Assembly: GCA_947475735.1 (NCBI GenBank)
Contig: CANJLQ010000010.1
Coordinates: forward strand, 62,001-126,000
Length of the DNA: 64,000 bases
Reading direction: 5' to 3'
From: Caulobacteraceae bacterium
GTDB taxonomy: Bacteria; Pseudomonadota; Alphaproteobacteria; Caulobacterales; Caulobacteraceae
Shown: positions 7,870-17,140 of the stretch, in pieces
Layout: each line of letters begins with the position of its first letter
Numbering within the stretch: the stretch's first letter is position 1
Translations under genes and position numbers: made by a program
The notes under the pieces: generated by a model
What the model was told of the DNA's origin: nothing
The model's database searches: none
The model's input: only the letters and a program-made list of their open reading frames with translations

Positions 7870-9393
7870 ATGCCTGAACCGATCAAATCCATCCTGATCG
7901 TCGGGGGCGGCACGGCCGGCTGGATGGCGGCGGCGGCGATCAAGCGGTCGGTGGGGCCCCATGCCGAGGTGCGGCTGGTCGAGAGCGCCGACATCGGCAT
8001 CGTCGGCGTCGGCGAGGCCACCGTGCCGACCATCAAGGACTTCAACGCCCTGATCGACCTCGACGAGGCCGAGTTCATGCGCGAGACCAAGGCCACCATC
8101 AAACTGGGCATCGAGTTCAACGGCTGGGGCAAAAAGGACAGCGCCTATTTCCACCCTTTCGGCACCTATGGCGTCGGGCCCACGCTGGGCGACTTTCCCG
8201 GCTCCTATTTCGCGCTGAAGGAAAAAGGGCAGGCGGGCAGTCTGGAGGCCTATTCCATCTGCTCGCACGCCGCGCGACGCGGGCGGGTGGGACAGCGATC
8301 CCCGGACCCGAGGTCAGCCCTGTCGGGCTTTCACACCGCCTATCATTTCGACGCCATTCTGTACGGTCAGTACCTCAGGAGGGTCTGCGCAAAGCGCGGT
8401 GTCGAGCGGATCGAGGGCGAGATCGTCGAGGTCGTCCAGCGAGCCGAGGACGGCTTCGTCGATCATGTGGTGCTGAAGGACGGCCGGACGCTGAAGGCGG
8501 ACCTGTTCATCGACTGCACCGGCTTCCGGGGGTTGCTGATCGAGGGGGCGCTGAAGGCCGGCTACGAGGACTGGTCCCACTGGCTGCCGATGAACCGGGC
8601 GCTGGCGGTGCCCTGCGCCAAGGTGCGTCCGGTCGATCCCTACACCTCGTCCACGGCCCGGGACGCGGGTTGGCAATGGCGGATCGCCCTGCAGCACCGC
8701 ACCGGCAACGGCTATGTCTATTGCTCGGACTACGTCGACGACGACACGGCGCGGCAGACCCTGCTGGACAATCTGGACGGCGAGGCCCTGGCCGATCCGC
8801 GTCCGCTGCGCTTCGTCACGGGGCGGCGCAAGAAGTTGTGGGACAAGAATGTCGTGTCGCTTGGCCTGTCGTCCGGCTTCATCGAACCGCTGGAATCGAC
8901 CAGCATCCACCTGGTGCAGGTGGGCATCATCCGGCTGTTGCAGCACTGGCCGGACATCGCCTTCAGCCAAACGAATACAGACGGTTACAATCGACGTCTG
9001 GGACGCGAGATCGAACTGATCCGCGACTTCGTCATCCTGCACTATCATGCGACCAACCGGGACGACACGCCGTTCTGGCGGCACGTCCGCGACATGCCCA
9101 TCCCCGACACCCTGGCCGAGCGGGTCGAGATGTTCCGTGATCGGGGCCTGCTGTTCCAGGTCGGTGCCGATGAGTATTTCAGCCAGGGGTCGTGGATGGC
9201 GGTGATGGTCGGCCAGGGGATCGTGCCCAAGACCTACAACCCGCTCTACGCCTATCAGAATCTCAACCAGGTGGCGGCCGGGTTCGAGCAAGTGCGCAAG
9301 GCCTGGACCGCGACGGTCGACAACCTGCCGAGCCACGAGGACTTCCTGAAGCAGCGGGGGATGTGGGCGGAAGAAGCGGCGGCGGCGGCCTGA
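7870..9393 (+). CDS. Flavin-dependent tryptophan-halogenase family protein
   Basis: 507-residue FADH2-dependent halogenase-type protein. The FAD site GGGTAGW (12-18), the catalytic lysine in TIKLG (Lys78) and FIEPLEST (337-344) fit the PrnA family. The signature WxWxIP is present as WQWRIA (268-273), with Ala in place of Pro. GGAGG lies just upstream of the ATG. Caulobacterales carry many such genes, often with TonB receptors and SapC genes; here the gene is alone and no flavin reductase is adjacent. The substrate cannot be told from sequence. Confidence 0.88.
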   Translation: MPEPIKSILIVGGGTAGWMAAAAIKRSVGPHAEVRLVESADIGIVGVGEATVPTIKDFNALIDLDEAEFMRETKATIKLGIEFNGWGKKDSAYFHPFGTYGVGPTLGDFPGSYFALKEKGQAGSLEAYSICSHAARRGRVGQRSPDPRSALSGFHTAYHFDAILYGQYLRRVCAKRGVERIEGEIVEVVQRAEDGFVDHVVLKDGRTLKADLFIDCTGFRGLLIEGALKAGYEDWSHWLPMNRALAVPCAKVRPVDPYTSSTARDAGWQWRIALQHRTGNGYVYCSDYVDDDTARQTLLDNLDGEALADPRPLRFVTGRRKKLWDKNVVSLGLSSGFIEPLESTSIHLVQVGIIRLLQHWPDIAFSQTNTDGYNRRLGREIELIRDFVILHYHATNRDDTPFWRHVRDMPIPDTLAERVEMFRDRGLLFQVGADEYFSQGSWMAVMVGQGIVPKTYNPLYAYQNLNQVAAGFEQVRKAWTATVDNLPSHEDFLKQRGMWAEEAAAAA

Positions 9394-9418
9394 GGCCGGT
9401 GCAAGGCCTTTGCCCGAG

Positions 9419-9493
9419 TGGCTCCGCGGGTAGGGATCGAACCTACGACCAGCCGATTAACAGTCGGCTGCTCTACCGCTGAGCTACCGCGGA
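9419..9493 (-). tRNA. tRNA-Asn (anticodon GTT)
   Basis: On the minus strand the acceptor TCCGCGG pairs with CCGCGGA, the anticodon loop is CTGTTAA (GTT), the T-arm has AGGTTCGATCCCT, and discriminator G plus an encoded CCA complete it. It lies between the halogenase and a methyltransferase gene, both on the other strand. Confidence 0.97.
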
Positions 9494-9558
9494 ATGCACA
9501 CTCGGGAGGCGGGCCTATAGCAGCGGCGTTCCGCGTCGCGCAACGGGAAATGTCGGCC

Positions 9559-10368
9559 ATGTCCATGCAGTTCGTCGAGGATCCGGACGATCCGCGCGTG
9601 GCCGACTATCGTGACATCCGCGAGCGGGACCTGACGGGGCGGCAGGGCCTCTTCATCGCCGAGGGGGAGGTGGTGCTGAACACCCTGCTGTCGCCGGCGT
9701 CGCGGTGCCGCACCCGTTCCGTCCTCATGGCGGCGCACAGGCTCGATCAGCGCCAAGAGCTCTTGGCGCGGGTTCCGGACGGTGTCCCGGTCTACGCCGC
9801 GTCCCAGGCCGTGCTGGATCGTATCGCCGGGTTCTCCCTGCATCGCGGGATGCTGGCGGTGGGAGAAAAGCCGCCCCAGCCCGATCTGGATACACTGCTG
9901 GCCGACCTGCCTGAGCGCGCCGTCGTGTTGGCGGCGTCCGGCGTCGGCAATCACGACAACATGGGCGGCCTGTTCAGGAACGCCGCCGCCTTCGGAGCCG
10001 CTGCCGTGCTGAGCGACGATCTTTGCTGCGATCCCTTCTATCGCAAGGCGATCCGGGTCTCCGTCGGGGCCGTGCTGCGCACCCCGACGGTCGCGGCGAC
10101 TTCGCTCAAGGCGCTGATCGACGCCCTGGAGCGGGCGAGGTTCGAGGTCCTGGCCCTGACGCCCGCCGCACGGACACCGCTCAAGGCTGTCCAGGGCAGG
10201 GGACGTCAGGCTCTCCTGGTCGGGTCCGAGGGGCCGGGGCTGCCGCCAGACATTCTGTCCCGGCTGACGACCGTCGGCGTGCCGATGGCGGGGGGTTTCG
10301 ATTCGCTGAACGTCGCCACGGCGGCGGCTCTTGCTCTGCATCAGATCTGCGACGCGGCCCAAGCGTGA
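9559..10368 (+). CDS. SpoU/TrmH-family RNA 2'-O-methyltransferase
   Basis: SAM-dependent ribose methyltransferase of rRNA or tRNA. The three SPOUT motifs are visible: NHDNMGGLFRNAAAFG, VGSEGPGLPP, and VPMAGGFDSLNVATAAALALH-type C-terminal knot. An N-terminal substrate-binding domain (about 100 residues) precedes them. The start at 9559 is preferred because GGGAA is nine bases upstream; an ATG at 9550 is too close to it. The exact target nucleotide is unknown. Confidence 0.88.
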   Translation: MSMQFVEDPDDPRVADYRDIRERDLTGRQGLFIAEGEVVLNTLLSPASRCRTRSVLMAAHRLDQRQELLARVPDGVPVYAASQAVLDRIAGFSLHRGMLAVGEKPPQPDLDTLLADLPERAVVLAASGVGNHDNMGGLFRNAAAFGAAAVLSDDLCCDPFYRKAIRVSVGAVLRTPTVAATSLKALIDALERARFEVLALTPAARTPLKAVQGRGRQALLVGSEGPGLPPDILSRLTTVGVPMAGGFDSLNVATAAALALHQICDAAQA

Positions 10369-10456
10369 CAGTCACCAAAATTTCAATCCGTTAACGCTTC
10401 ATCCACCTTGATGAACGGCGGTTTCCGTGGCGCTATGACGGTCCGGGGAGGACGAC

Positions 10457-10573
10457 ATGGCTGGGCTTCTGAGTTTCATGGGTCGGAATGTGCGCATCGC
10501 GGTGGCGATCGCGGCCGTGGCCGCCAGCGTCGGCGCGGCCGGCGCGATCGGCTGGATGACCGCGCCGATCTAG
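10457..10573 (+). CDS. Small hydrophobic protein, 38 residues
   Basis: Short open frame beginning MAGLLSFMGRN and continuing as one Ala/Val/Gly-rich membrane helix, ending in WMTAPI. A strong ribosome site (GGGGAGGA) lies six bases before the ATG, which argues that it is translated. It sits between the methyltransferase gene and tRNA-Cys. No family is recognised; a single-span inner membrane peptide is likely. Confidence 0.6.
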   Translation: MAGLLSFMGRNVRIAVAIAAVAASVGAAGAIGWMTAPI

Positions 10574-10602
10574 GCTTTCGCGCCGCGTCGACCGGGTCGC
10601 GA

Positions 10603-10676
10603 TGGAGGCCTGACCGGGAATCGAACCCGGGTGCAAGGATTTGCAGTCCTCTGCGTCACCACTCCGCCATCAGGCC
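10603..10676 (-). tRNA. tRNA-Cys (anticodon GCA)
   Basis: Minus-strand cloverleaf with acceptor GGCCTGA/TCAGGCC, anticodon loop CTGCAAA (GCA), T-arm CCGGG/CCCGG with TTCGATT, discriminator U73 as expected for cysteine, and an encoded CCA. Confidence 0.97.
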
Positions 10677-10836
10677 ATAGGGCCCATAGAACGGGCCCCC
10701 AGATCGCGAGGGGCGTTCGCTATCAGATCGATACCGGGCCCGCAATCATTGTCGGTCGCAATCATTGTCGCCCGCTCGGTGCGGACCTATAAGCACGCCA
10801 GATTCCCCAGCCCTCACCGTCAGGACGCCTTCAGAC

Positions 10837-11466
10837 ATGGACTTCGCCGCCGCCCGCAAGGTCATGGTCGACTCCCAGGTCCGCGTGAATGACGTCACCG
10901 ACCGGGGCCTGCAGGCCGCGCTTTCGACGGTCCCGCGCGAACGGTTCTGCGATCCGGCGCGCGCCTTTTCCGCCTATGGCGAGGTCGAGGTCGAGATCGC
11001 GGCGGGGCGCCGCCTCATGCAGGCCCGCGAGGTCAGCAAGCTGATCCAGGCCCTGGACGTCCGCCCCGGCGAAACCGCCCTGGCCCTGGCCGCCCCCTAT
11101 GCGGCGGCCGTACTGGCCCATCTCGGGCTGTCGGTTACAGCCCAGGAAGCGGAGACGGCCGTTTTGGACCTCGTTGGTCCGCCGCTGGAAGAGGTCGGCG
11201 TTCAGACGGTCTGCGCGCCCCTGACGCGCCCGAGCGGCACCGCGTATGACGTGATCGTTTCGGAAGGCGCGGTCGCGACCCGGCCGGACGCCTGGCTGGC
11301 GGCGCTCAAGGTCGGGGGGCGTCTGGCCGTCGTCGAACGGTCCGGACCCAACGGCCGCGCCGTGCTGTATGTGAAGGGCCGCGAGGGTGTCTCGCGGCGC
11401 GAACTGTTCGACGCGGCCCCGCCGGTGCTGGCGGAAATGACACCCGCGCCGTCATTCGCCCTCTGA
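10837..11466 (+). CDS. Protein-L-isoaspartate O-methyltransferase-like protein
   Basis: 209 residues resembling PIMT (Pcm): the N-terminal part RKVMVDSQVRVNDVTD and VPRERFC fit the family, as does DVIVSEGA and LKVGGRLAVVE further on. The SAM-binding loop, normally of the form EIGTGSGY, reads LALAAPYAAA here, so methyltransferase activity is uncertain. The gene precedes the RsaF/TolC gene in the same direction (130-base gap). Annotated PIMT homologues occur at this place in Caulobacter, by recollection. Confidence 0.8.
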   Translation: MDFAAARKVMVDSQVRVNDVTDRGLQAALSTVPRERFCDPARAFSAYGEVEVEIAAGRRLMQAREVSKLIQALDVRPGETALALAAPYAAAVLAHLGLSVTAQEAETAVLDLVGPPLEEVGVQTVCAPLTRPSGTAYDVIVSEGAVATRPDAWLAALKVGGRLAVVERSGPNGRAVLYVKGREGVSRRELFDAAPPVLAEMTPAPSFAL

Positions 11467-11596
11467 ACGCCGAAATGCCCGGGCAAGACGCTGGCGGTCG
11501 CGTGAAAAAAACTTAACTGGCGCAGGGCGAAGCTCTTACGCACTACGCCATCCGAGGGATACCGGCGCCGGTCTGGCGCCCGAAGGATCAGGGTTC

Positions 11597-13126
11597 ATGT
11601 TCAAACGCACGCGCGCGCTCGCATCGGTCGCCGTCATCGCCGTGACGGCCGGCCTGGCAGCGCCGGCCTTCGCCGACACGCTCCAGGACGCGATCGCCCT
11701 GGCCTATCGCACCAATCCGACACTGCAGGCGCAGCGGGCGAATCAGCGCGCCATCGACGAGCTGGTGCCTCAGGCCCGGGCGGGTCTGCGTCCGGAGGTC
11801 GGGGTCAGCGTCAGCGCCCGCTACAGCCGCACGGAAACAGAGGGGTCGGGCGGCGTCGATCTCAACGGCGACGGCATTGTGGATACCGCCGGCACCGGCG
11901 GCGCGACGGAGAACGATACGGGCAGCGCGACCCTGAGCCTGAGCCAAACCCTCTATTCGGGTGGGCGCATCGCGCGCGGCATCGACGCGGCCGAGGCCAA
12001 TGTCCGCAGCGGCCGGGAACAACTGCGCGCCGTCGAGCAGTCGGTGCTGGGCTCGGTCATTCAGGCCTATGTCGATGTCCTGCGAGACATCGAGATCCTG
12101 CGCATCCGGGAAGCCAACCTCGGCGTGCTTCAGCGTCAGCTGGAAGAGTCCAACGCCCGGTTCGAGGTCGGCGAGATCACCCGCACCGACGTGGCCCAGT
12201 CCGAGGCCCGCCTGGCCCAGTCCGAGTCGGACCTCGCCGCTTCCCGCGCCCAGCTGTCTGTGTCGCGCGCGGCCTATGCCGCCGTCGTTGGACAGGCTCC
12301 GGCCGACCTGGAGCAGCCGCCTGTCCTGCCCGGCGTGCCGTCCGACTTCGAGGCGGCCCTGGAAATCGGCCTGGCTGAGAACCCCGGCGTTCTCGCCGCC
12401 GAATACGATCTTCAAGCCGCCGAGGCCCAGGCGGCCCAGGCGCGCTCGGCCTATATGCCATCGGTCGGGCTGTCGGCCTCCTATGGCGGGACCGACGATC
12501 TCGGTTCGTTCAACCTGTCGCGCAACACCCAGTTCCAGGCTGGAGCCACGCTCAGCGTGCCCCTGTTCACCGGCGGCCTGAACCGCAGCCGCGTCGCCCA
12601 GGCCCTGGAGCAGGCTAATGCCGCCAAGATCAACATCCGCGGCCAGGAACGCACGGTCCTGCAGAACGTGAGCAGCTCCTACGCCCAGATCGTCTCGGCG
12701 AACGCCCAGCTGGAAGCGGGTGAGGAGGGCGTACGCGCGGCCCGGATCGCCGCCGAGGGCGTCCGGCAGGAGCAGCAGGTCGGCCTGCGCACCACCCTGG
12801 ACGTGCTGAACGCCGAGCTGGAGCTTCGCAACGCGGAGATCACCCTGGCCCAGGCGCGGCGCAACCAGTACGTCGCCCAGGCCAATCTACTGGCCACCAT
12901 GGGGCGGCTGGGCGGCGAAGACCTGGACCCGACGCTGGAAACCTATGACGCGACCGCCAATGCCGATCGCGTTCGCAATCGTGCTGGTCTGCCGTGGGAT
13001 TTCGCCGTCGAGGCCATCGACCGCATTGCGTCTCCGCCCGTCACCCCGGCCAGCGACGGCCCACAGGCGCCGATCGACGACCAGTTGAACGGCGAGATCG
13101 TCCGGACCGCGCCGAACGGGAGTTAA
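11597..13126 (+). CDS. TolC/RsaF-family outer membrane channel
   Basis: Trimeric outer membrane exit duct for type I secretion or drug efflux. 509 residues with a clear signal peptide (cleavage near AFADT), then the two repeated TolC coiled-coil halves rich in Ala/Gln/Glu, with typical LSQTLYSGG and LSVPLFTGG segments about 210 residues apart. Position next to popZ matches the rsaF gene of Caulobacter, which exports the S-layer protein. No ABC transporter or adaptor genes are adjacent, so the partner is unknown. Confidence 0.92.
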   Translation: MFKRTRALASVAVIAVTAGLAAPAFADTLQDAIALAYRTNPTLQAQRANQRAIDELVPQARAGLRPEVGVSVSARYSRTETEGSGGVDLNGDGIVDTAGTGGATENDTGSATLSLSQTLYSGGRIARGIDAAEANVRSGREQLRAVEQSVLGSVIQAYVDVLRDIEILRIREANLGVLQRQLEESNARFEVGEITRTDVAQSEARLAQSESDLAASRAQLSVSRAAYAAVVGQAPADLEQPPVLPGVPSDFEAALEIGLAENPGVLAAEYDLQAAEAQAAQARSAYMPSVGLSASYGGTDDLGSFNLSRNTQFQAGATLSVPLFTGGLNRSRVAQALEQANAAKINIRGQERTVLQNVSSSYAQIVSANAQLEAGEEGVRAARIAAEGVRQEQQVGLRTTLDVLNAELELRNAEITLAQARRNQYVAQANLLATMGRLGGEDLDPTLETYDATANADRVRNRAGLPWDFAVEAIDRIASPPVTPASDGPQAPIDDQLNGEIVRTAPNGS

Positions 13127-13259
13127 CCAACGAGGCGAAAAAGTCCCGTTGATTCCAAAGATCGTTGATGCGACGAACGCGGGGGGGGCTTGGCGAACGT
13201 CGGCTCCTCGCCTCTCGTCCATATCTTCGCCGTCCCGAAGGTTCGCTCAAGGCCCGATC

Positions 13260-13880
13260 ATGACCGACACGACCGCACAAGAACCGACGATGGAAGAGAT
13301 CCTGGCGTCGATCCGCCGGATCATCTCGGAAGATGACACCCCGGCGGCGGAGGCCACCCCCGCCGCGGCTGAAGAGGTCTCACCGGCTGCTGAACCCGAG
13401 CCGGAGCCCGAGCCGGTCATGGCTGAGGCCCCCGCCCCGGAACCCGACCCGGTCCCGGCCGAGGAGGAGGAAATTCTCGACCTGACCGATCGCTACGAGG
13501 CACCTGCGGTCGAGAGCATCGGCGATCTCGACGTCACGGCCGCCGACGTGCCCGAGTCCGAGCCTTTCCCCACCGCCTTCCAGCCGGAGCCCCAGCCCGT
13601 GCATCACGAACCCGCCCCCAGCGAGACCTCGGCCCCGCTCGACAGCCTCGTGGGCGCCGGCGCGGCCGCCAGCGCCGCCTCGGCTTTCGCCGGACTGTCC
13701 GCCAGCCTGGCGCGGCCCGAACCGTCGGCTCTGGTCGGCGGCAGCGGCCCGACCATCGACGCCCTGGCCCGCGAGCTTTTGCGGCCGATGCTGAAGGAAT
13801 GGCTGGACGCCAACCTGCCCGGCATCGTCGAGGCCGCGGTAAAGAAGGAAGTCGAACGCATCGCCCGCAACGCGGGCTAG
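13260..13880 (+). CDS. popZ: Polar organising protein PopZ
   Basis: Self-assembling scaffold that forms a pole microdomain, anchors ParB-parS and recruits cell-cycle regulators. The N-terminal client-binding helix MEEILASIRRIISEDD (11-26) is followed by a Pro/Glu/Asp-rich disordered linker (about 27-130) and a C-terminal helical oligomerisation region (about 160-206) with ARELLRPMLKEWLDANLP. The 206 residues fit the family. The ATG at 13260 is chosen since the domain starts there. Gene order rsaF-popZ-valS supports the call. An intrinsic terminator follows. Confidence 0.95.
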   Translation: MTDTTAQEPTMEEILASIRRIISEDDTPAAEATPAAAEEVSPAAEPEPEPEPVMAEAPAPEPDPVPAEEEEILDLTDRYEAPAVESIGDLDVTAADVPESEPFPTAFQPEPQPVHHEPAPSETSAPLDSLVGAGAAASAASAFAGLSASLARPEPSALVGGSGPTIDALARELLRPMLKEWLDANLPGIVEAAVKKEVERIARNAG

Positions 13881-13910
13881 CCCCGCTCGCTGCTAGCGAC
13901 TAGATCGAAC

Positions 13911-13938
13911 GGGGCGGTCCATACGGGCCGCCCCTTTT
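13911..13938 (+). terminator. Intrinsic terminator after popZ
   Basis: A ten-pair stem GGGGCGGTCC/GGGCCGCCCC with an ATAC loop is followed directly by TTTTGCTTTG, thirty bases after the popZ stop. Confidence 0.85.
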
Positions 13939-13947
13939 GCTTTGTTC

Positions 13948-14114
13948 GTCATTCCGGGCGGAGAGGCGAAGCCTCGCAGACCCGGAACAAGGCGGCGCCG
14001 TAGCGCAGCGGAGGCGAAACCCTTCGGCGGGCGGTATGGGCGACAGGTTCGCGCTCTCGCGCGCCGCCCTGTTCCGGGTCTCCGGTCGCTGGCGCTCCCT
14101 GCGCCCGGAATGAC
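13948..14114. repeat. Long palindromic intergenic element (type A) before valS
   Basis: Both ends carry GTCATTCCGGGCG in inverted orientation, and inside them GACCCGGAACA with GGCGGCG is again inverted, around a central 60-base stretch. It resembles the short palindromic elements common in intergenic DNA of this bacterial group. It lies between the popZ terminator and the valS start, so any valS promoter overlaps or follows it. Confidence 0.85.
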
Positions 14115-14141
14115 GAAAGCCAAGAAGACGAAACGCCGACC

Positions 14142-16943
14142 ATGCTCGACAAGACCTTCGATCCTAAGGCCGCCGAACCCCGTCTGTATGCGATGTGGGA
14201 GGGCTCCGGCCTCTTCGCGCCCCGGACCGACGGGGCCGCCGAGGCCTATTCGATCGTCATCCCGCCGCCGAACGTGACCGGCTCGCTGCACATCGGCCAT
14301 GCGCTGAACAACACCTTGCAAGACATCCTGGCGCGCTATCACCGGATGCGGGGCAAGGCAGTGCTGTGGCTGCCCGGAACGGACCACGCCGGCATCGCCA
14401 CCCAGATGGTGGTCGAGCGCCAGCTGGCGGCCCAGGGCAACGTCGGCCGCCGCGACATGGGCCGCGACGCCTTCGTGGCCAAGGTCTGGGAATGGAAGGC
14501 CGAGAGCGGCGGCACCATCGTCCAGCAGCTGCGTCGCCTGGGCGCGTCGTGCGACTGGAGCCGCGAGCGGTTCACCCTGGACGAGGGGCTGAACGCGGCG
14601 GTGCGCAAGGTATTCGTCGAGCTGCATCGCAAGGGGCTGATCTATCGCGACAAGCGGCTGGTGAACTGGGACCCGCAGTTCCAGACGGCCATCAGCGACC
14701 TGGAGGTCGAGCAGCGCGAGGTCGACGGCCACTACTGGCATTTCGCCTATCCACTGGCCGACGGCGTGACCTATGAGCACCCGATCGCCTTCGACGAGGC
14801 GGACGAGGCCACCGAGTGGGAGACGCGCGACTTCATCGTCGTGGCGACGACCCGGCCGGAGACGATGCTGGGCGACACCGGCGTGGCGGTGCATCCGGAT
14901 GACGCGCGCTATGCGGGCCTGGTCGGCAAGTTCGTGACCCTGCCGATCGTCGGGCGGCGCATTCCGATCGTCGCCGACGACTATGCCGACCCGACCAAGG
15001 GATCAGGCGCGGTGAAGATCACGCCTGCACATGACTTCAACGACTTCGGCGTCGGAAAGCGCGCGGGGCTTGAAGTGATCAATGTCTTCGATCGCTTCGC
15101 TCACATCAAGTCGAGCGGACTGGACGACTTTGAGTTTGGTCACCGTGCGGTCGTTGATGGGGTCCAACTGGCCGATGGCGATGGCCTAACTGGGCCATCT
15201 GCGATCGACTCTATCCCAGTCGAACTCCGAGGCCTGGACCGGTTCGCGGCGCGCAAGGCCATCGTCGCCCGCGCCGAGGAAGAGGGCTGGCTGAAGGGTA
15301 TCGAGAAGACGAAGCACGTCGTCCCTCACGGCGACCGCTCCGGCGTCGTCATCGAGCCCTGGCTGACGGACCAGTGGTACGTCGATGCCGCGACCCTGGC
15401 CCAGCCCGCGCTGAAGGCGGTGGAGCAGGGCGACACGGTCTTCGAACCCAAGTCCTACGAGAAGATCTATTTCGAGTGGCTGAGGAACATCGAGCCCTGG
15501 TGCATCAGCCGCCAGCTCTGGTGGGGCCACCGCATCCCGGCTTGGTACGACGCGGACGGCAACATCTACGTCGCCGAAACCGAGGACGAGGCGAGGGCGC
15601 AGGCGGGCGGGAAGACCCTGACGCAGGACGAGGACGTCCTCGACACCTGGTTCTCCTCCGCCCTGTGGCCGTTCTCGACCATGGGCTGGCCGGAGGACAC
15701 CGACGACCTCAAGCGCTTCTACCCGACTAGCGACCTCGTCACGGCGGCGGACATCATCTTCTTCTGGGTGGCCCGGATGATGATGATGGGCATCCACTTC
15801 ATGGACGGAGAGGTGCCGTTCAAACGGGTCATCATCAACGGCCTGGTCCGCGACGAGAAGGGCCAGAAGATGTCGAAGTCCAAGGGGAACGTCATCGACC
15901 CTCTGACCATCATCGACGAGCTGGGCGCCGACCCCCTGCGCTTCACCATGGCCATCCTGTCGGGCACGCGCGACATCAAGTTGTCGAAGCAGCGGATTGA
16001 AGGCTATCGCAATTTCGGCACCAAGCTGTGGAACGCCGCGCGCTTCTCCCAGATGAACGATTGCGCCCGCGTGGAGGGGTTCGACCCGGCGACGGTTCAG
16101 CAGACCATCAATCGCTGGGTCCGGGGCGAGCTGACCAAGGCCGAACGCCAGGTGTCCGAGGCCATCGAGGGCGGCCGCTTCGACGACGCGGCCTCGGCGC
16201 TGTATCGCTTCGTCTGGAACGTCTTCTGCGACTGGTACCTGGAGCTGGCCAAGCCGGTGTTCCAGGGCACCGACGAGGCCGCCAAGGCCGAGGCACGCGC
16301 CATGACGGCCTGGACGCTGGACCAGACCCTGAAGCTGCTGCACCCCGTCATGCCCTTCATCACCGAGGAGCTGTGGGACGAGCTCGGCAAGGCCGGCGCG
16401 GCGCAGGACGAGGCCATGCTGCTCGGCGCGGCGTGGCCGGTTCTGCCGGACGTCTTCATCGACGCCGAGGCCGAGGCCGAGATCGGCTGGCTGGTCGATC
16501 TGGTCGGCGAGATCCGGGCCCTTCGCGGCGAGATGAACGTGCCCCCGGCCGCCAAGCCGCCCCTGACCTTCGTCCAGCCTGACGCCGCCACGACGGCCCG
16601 GATCGCGCGGCACCGCGACCTGATCCTGACGCTGGCGCGGGTGTCGGAGATCGGCGCGGCCGAGACGGCTCCGGAAGGCGCGGTGACCCTGGTGTCCGGC
16701 GGGTCGGCTGCGGCCCTGTCTCTTGCCGGCGTCATCGACTTGGCGGCGGAGACGGCGCGGCTGTCCAAGGAGATCGCGGCCGCCGACAGCGACATCGGTC
16801 ATGTCATGAAGAAACTGGGCAACCCCAACTTCGTCGAACGGGCGGCTCCGGCGGTGATCGACGAACAGCGCGCCAAGCTGGCCGAGGCGGAGGCCACCAA
16901 GGCCCGGCTTGAGACGGCCTTGGCGCGGATCGCCGGGCTCTAG
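14142..16943 (+). CDS. valS: Valyl-tRNA synthetase
   Basis: Charges tRNA-Val. 933 residues with the class I signatures [14 protein letters not shown] near residue 45 and KMSKSKGN near residue 570, the editing (CP1) domain between them, an anticodon-binding domain, and the C-terminal coiled coil ([20 protein letters not shown]). A stretch around 15070-15230, in a variable part of the editing domain, uses more A/T-ending codons than its surroundings. The TAG stop shares a CTAG with a small minus-strand frame. Confidence 0.97.
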   Translation: MLDKTFDPKAAEPRLYAMWEGSGLFAPRTDGAAEAYSIVIPPPNVTGSLHIGHALNNTLQDILARYHRMRGKAVLWLPGTDHAGIATQMVVERQLAAQGNVGRRDMGRDAFVAKVWEWKAESGGTIVQQLRRLGASCDWSRERFTLDEGLNAAVRKVFVELHRKGLIYRDKRLVNWDPQFQTAISDLEVEQREVDGHYWHFAYPLADGVTYEHPIAFDEADEATEWETRDFIVVATTRPETMLGDTGVAVHPDDARYAGLVGKFVTLPIVGRRIPIVADDYADPTKGSGAVKITPAHDFNDFGVGKRAGLEVINVFDRFAHIKSSGLDDFEFGHRAVVDGVQLADGDGLTGPSAIDSIPVELRGLDRFAARKAIVARAEEEGWLKGIEKTKHVVPHGDRSGVVIEPWLTDQWYVDAATLAQPALKAVEQGDTVFEPKSYEKIYFEWLRNIEPWCISRQLWWGHRIPAWYDADGNIYVAETEDEARAQAGGKTLTQDEDVLDTWFSSALWPFSTMGWPEDTDDLKRFYPTSDLVTAADIIFFWVARMMMMGIHFMDGEVPFKRVIINGLVRDEKGQKMSKSKGNVIDPLTIIDELGADPLRFTMAILSGTRDIKLSKQRIEGYRNFGTKLWNAARFSQMNDCARVEGFDPATVQQTINRWVRGELTKAERQVSEAIEGGRFDDAASALYRFVWNVFCDWYLELAKPVFQGTDEAAKAEARAMTAWTLDQTLKLLHPVMPFITEELWDELGKAGAAQDEAMLLGAAWPVLPDVFIDAEAEAEIGWLVDLVGEIRALRGEMNVPPAAKPPLTFVQPDAATTARIARHRDLILTLARVSEIGAAETAPEGAVTLVSGGSAAALSLAGVIDLAAETARLSKEIAAADSDIGHVMKKLGNPNFVERAAPAVIDEQRAKLAEAEATKARLETALARIAGL

Positions 16944-17068
16944 CGCATCCGGGGCATGCTGACACTGACCGACTCGGCCGCCACCAGCATGCCGCGCCGA
17001 GTGGCTGGGATCAGCCACAGGGCCACGCCGAGAATGGCGAGGGCGAACAGGACGGAGACGACGCGCAT
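16940..17068 (-). CDS. Possible 42-residue membrane protein
   Basis: Open frame starting [19 protein letters not shown], a clear single membrane helix, then a short Arg/Ser/Val tail ending PRMR. GAGG lies about ten bases upstream of the ATG. It converges on valS and shares the CTAG stop. The layout resembles a real gene, but length and lack of a known family keep this tentative. Confidence 0.4.
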   Translation of the reverse strand: MRVVSVLFALAILGVALWLIPATRRGMLVAAESVSVSMPRMR

Positions 17069-17140
17069 GGGATCGGCCTCGGTGTGTGTCGCCGTGTGTA
17101 CGGCCGGGGTCGCCCCACGGTTACCCGAGGCTCGCTGCGC

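Noticed and set aside
7709..7897. 62-codon frame across the tandem repeat behind tRNA-Pro
   Set aside because: Its repeated residues come only from the 48-base DNA repeat, and it runs into the halogenase ribosome site.
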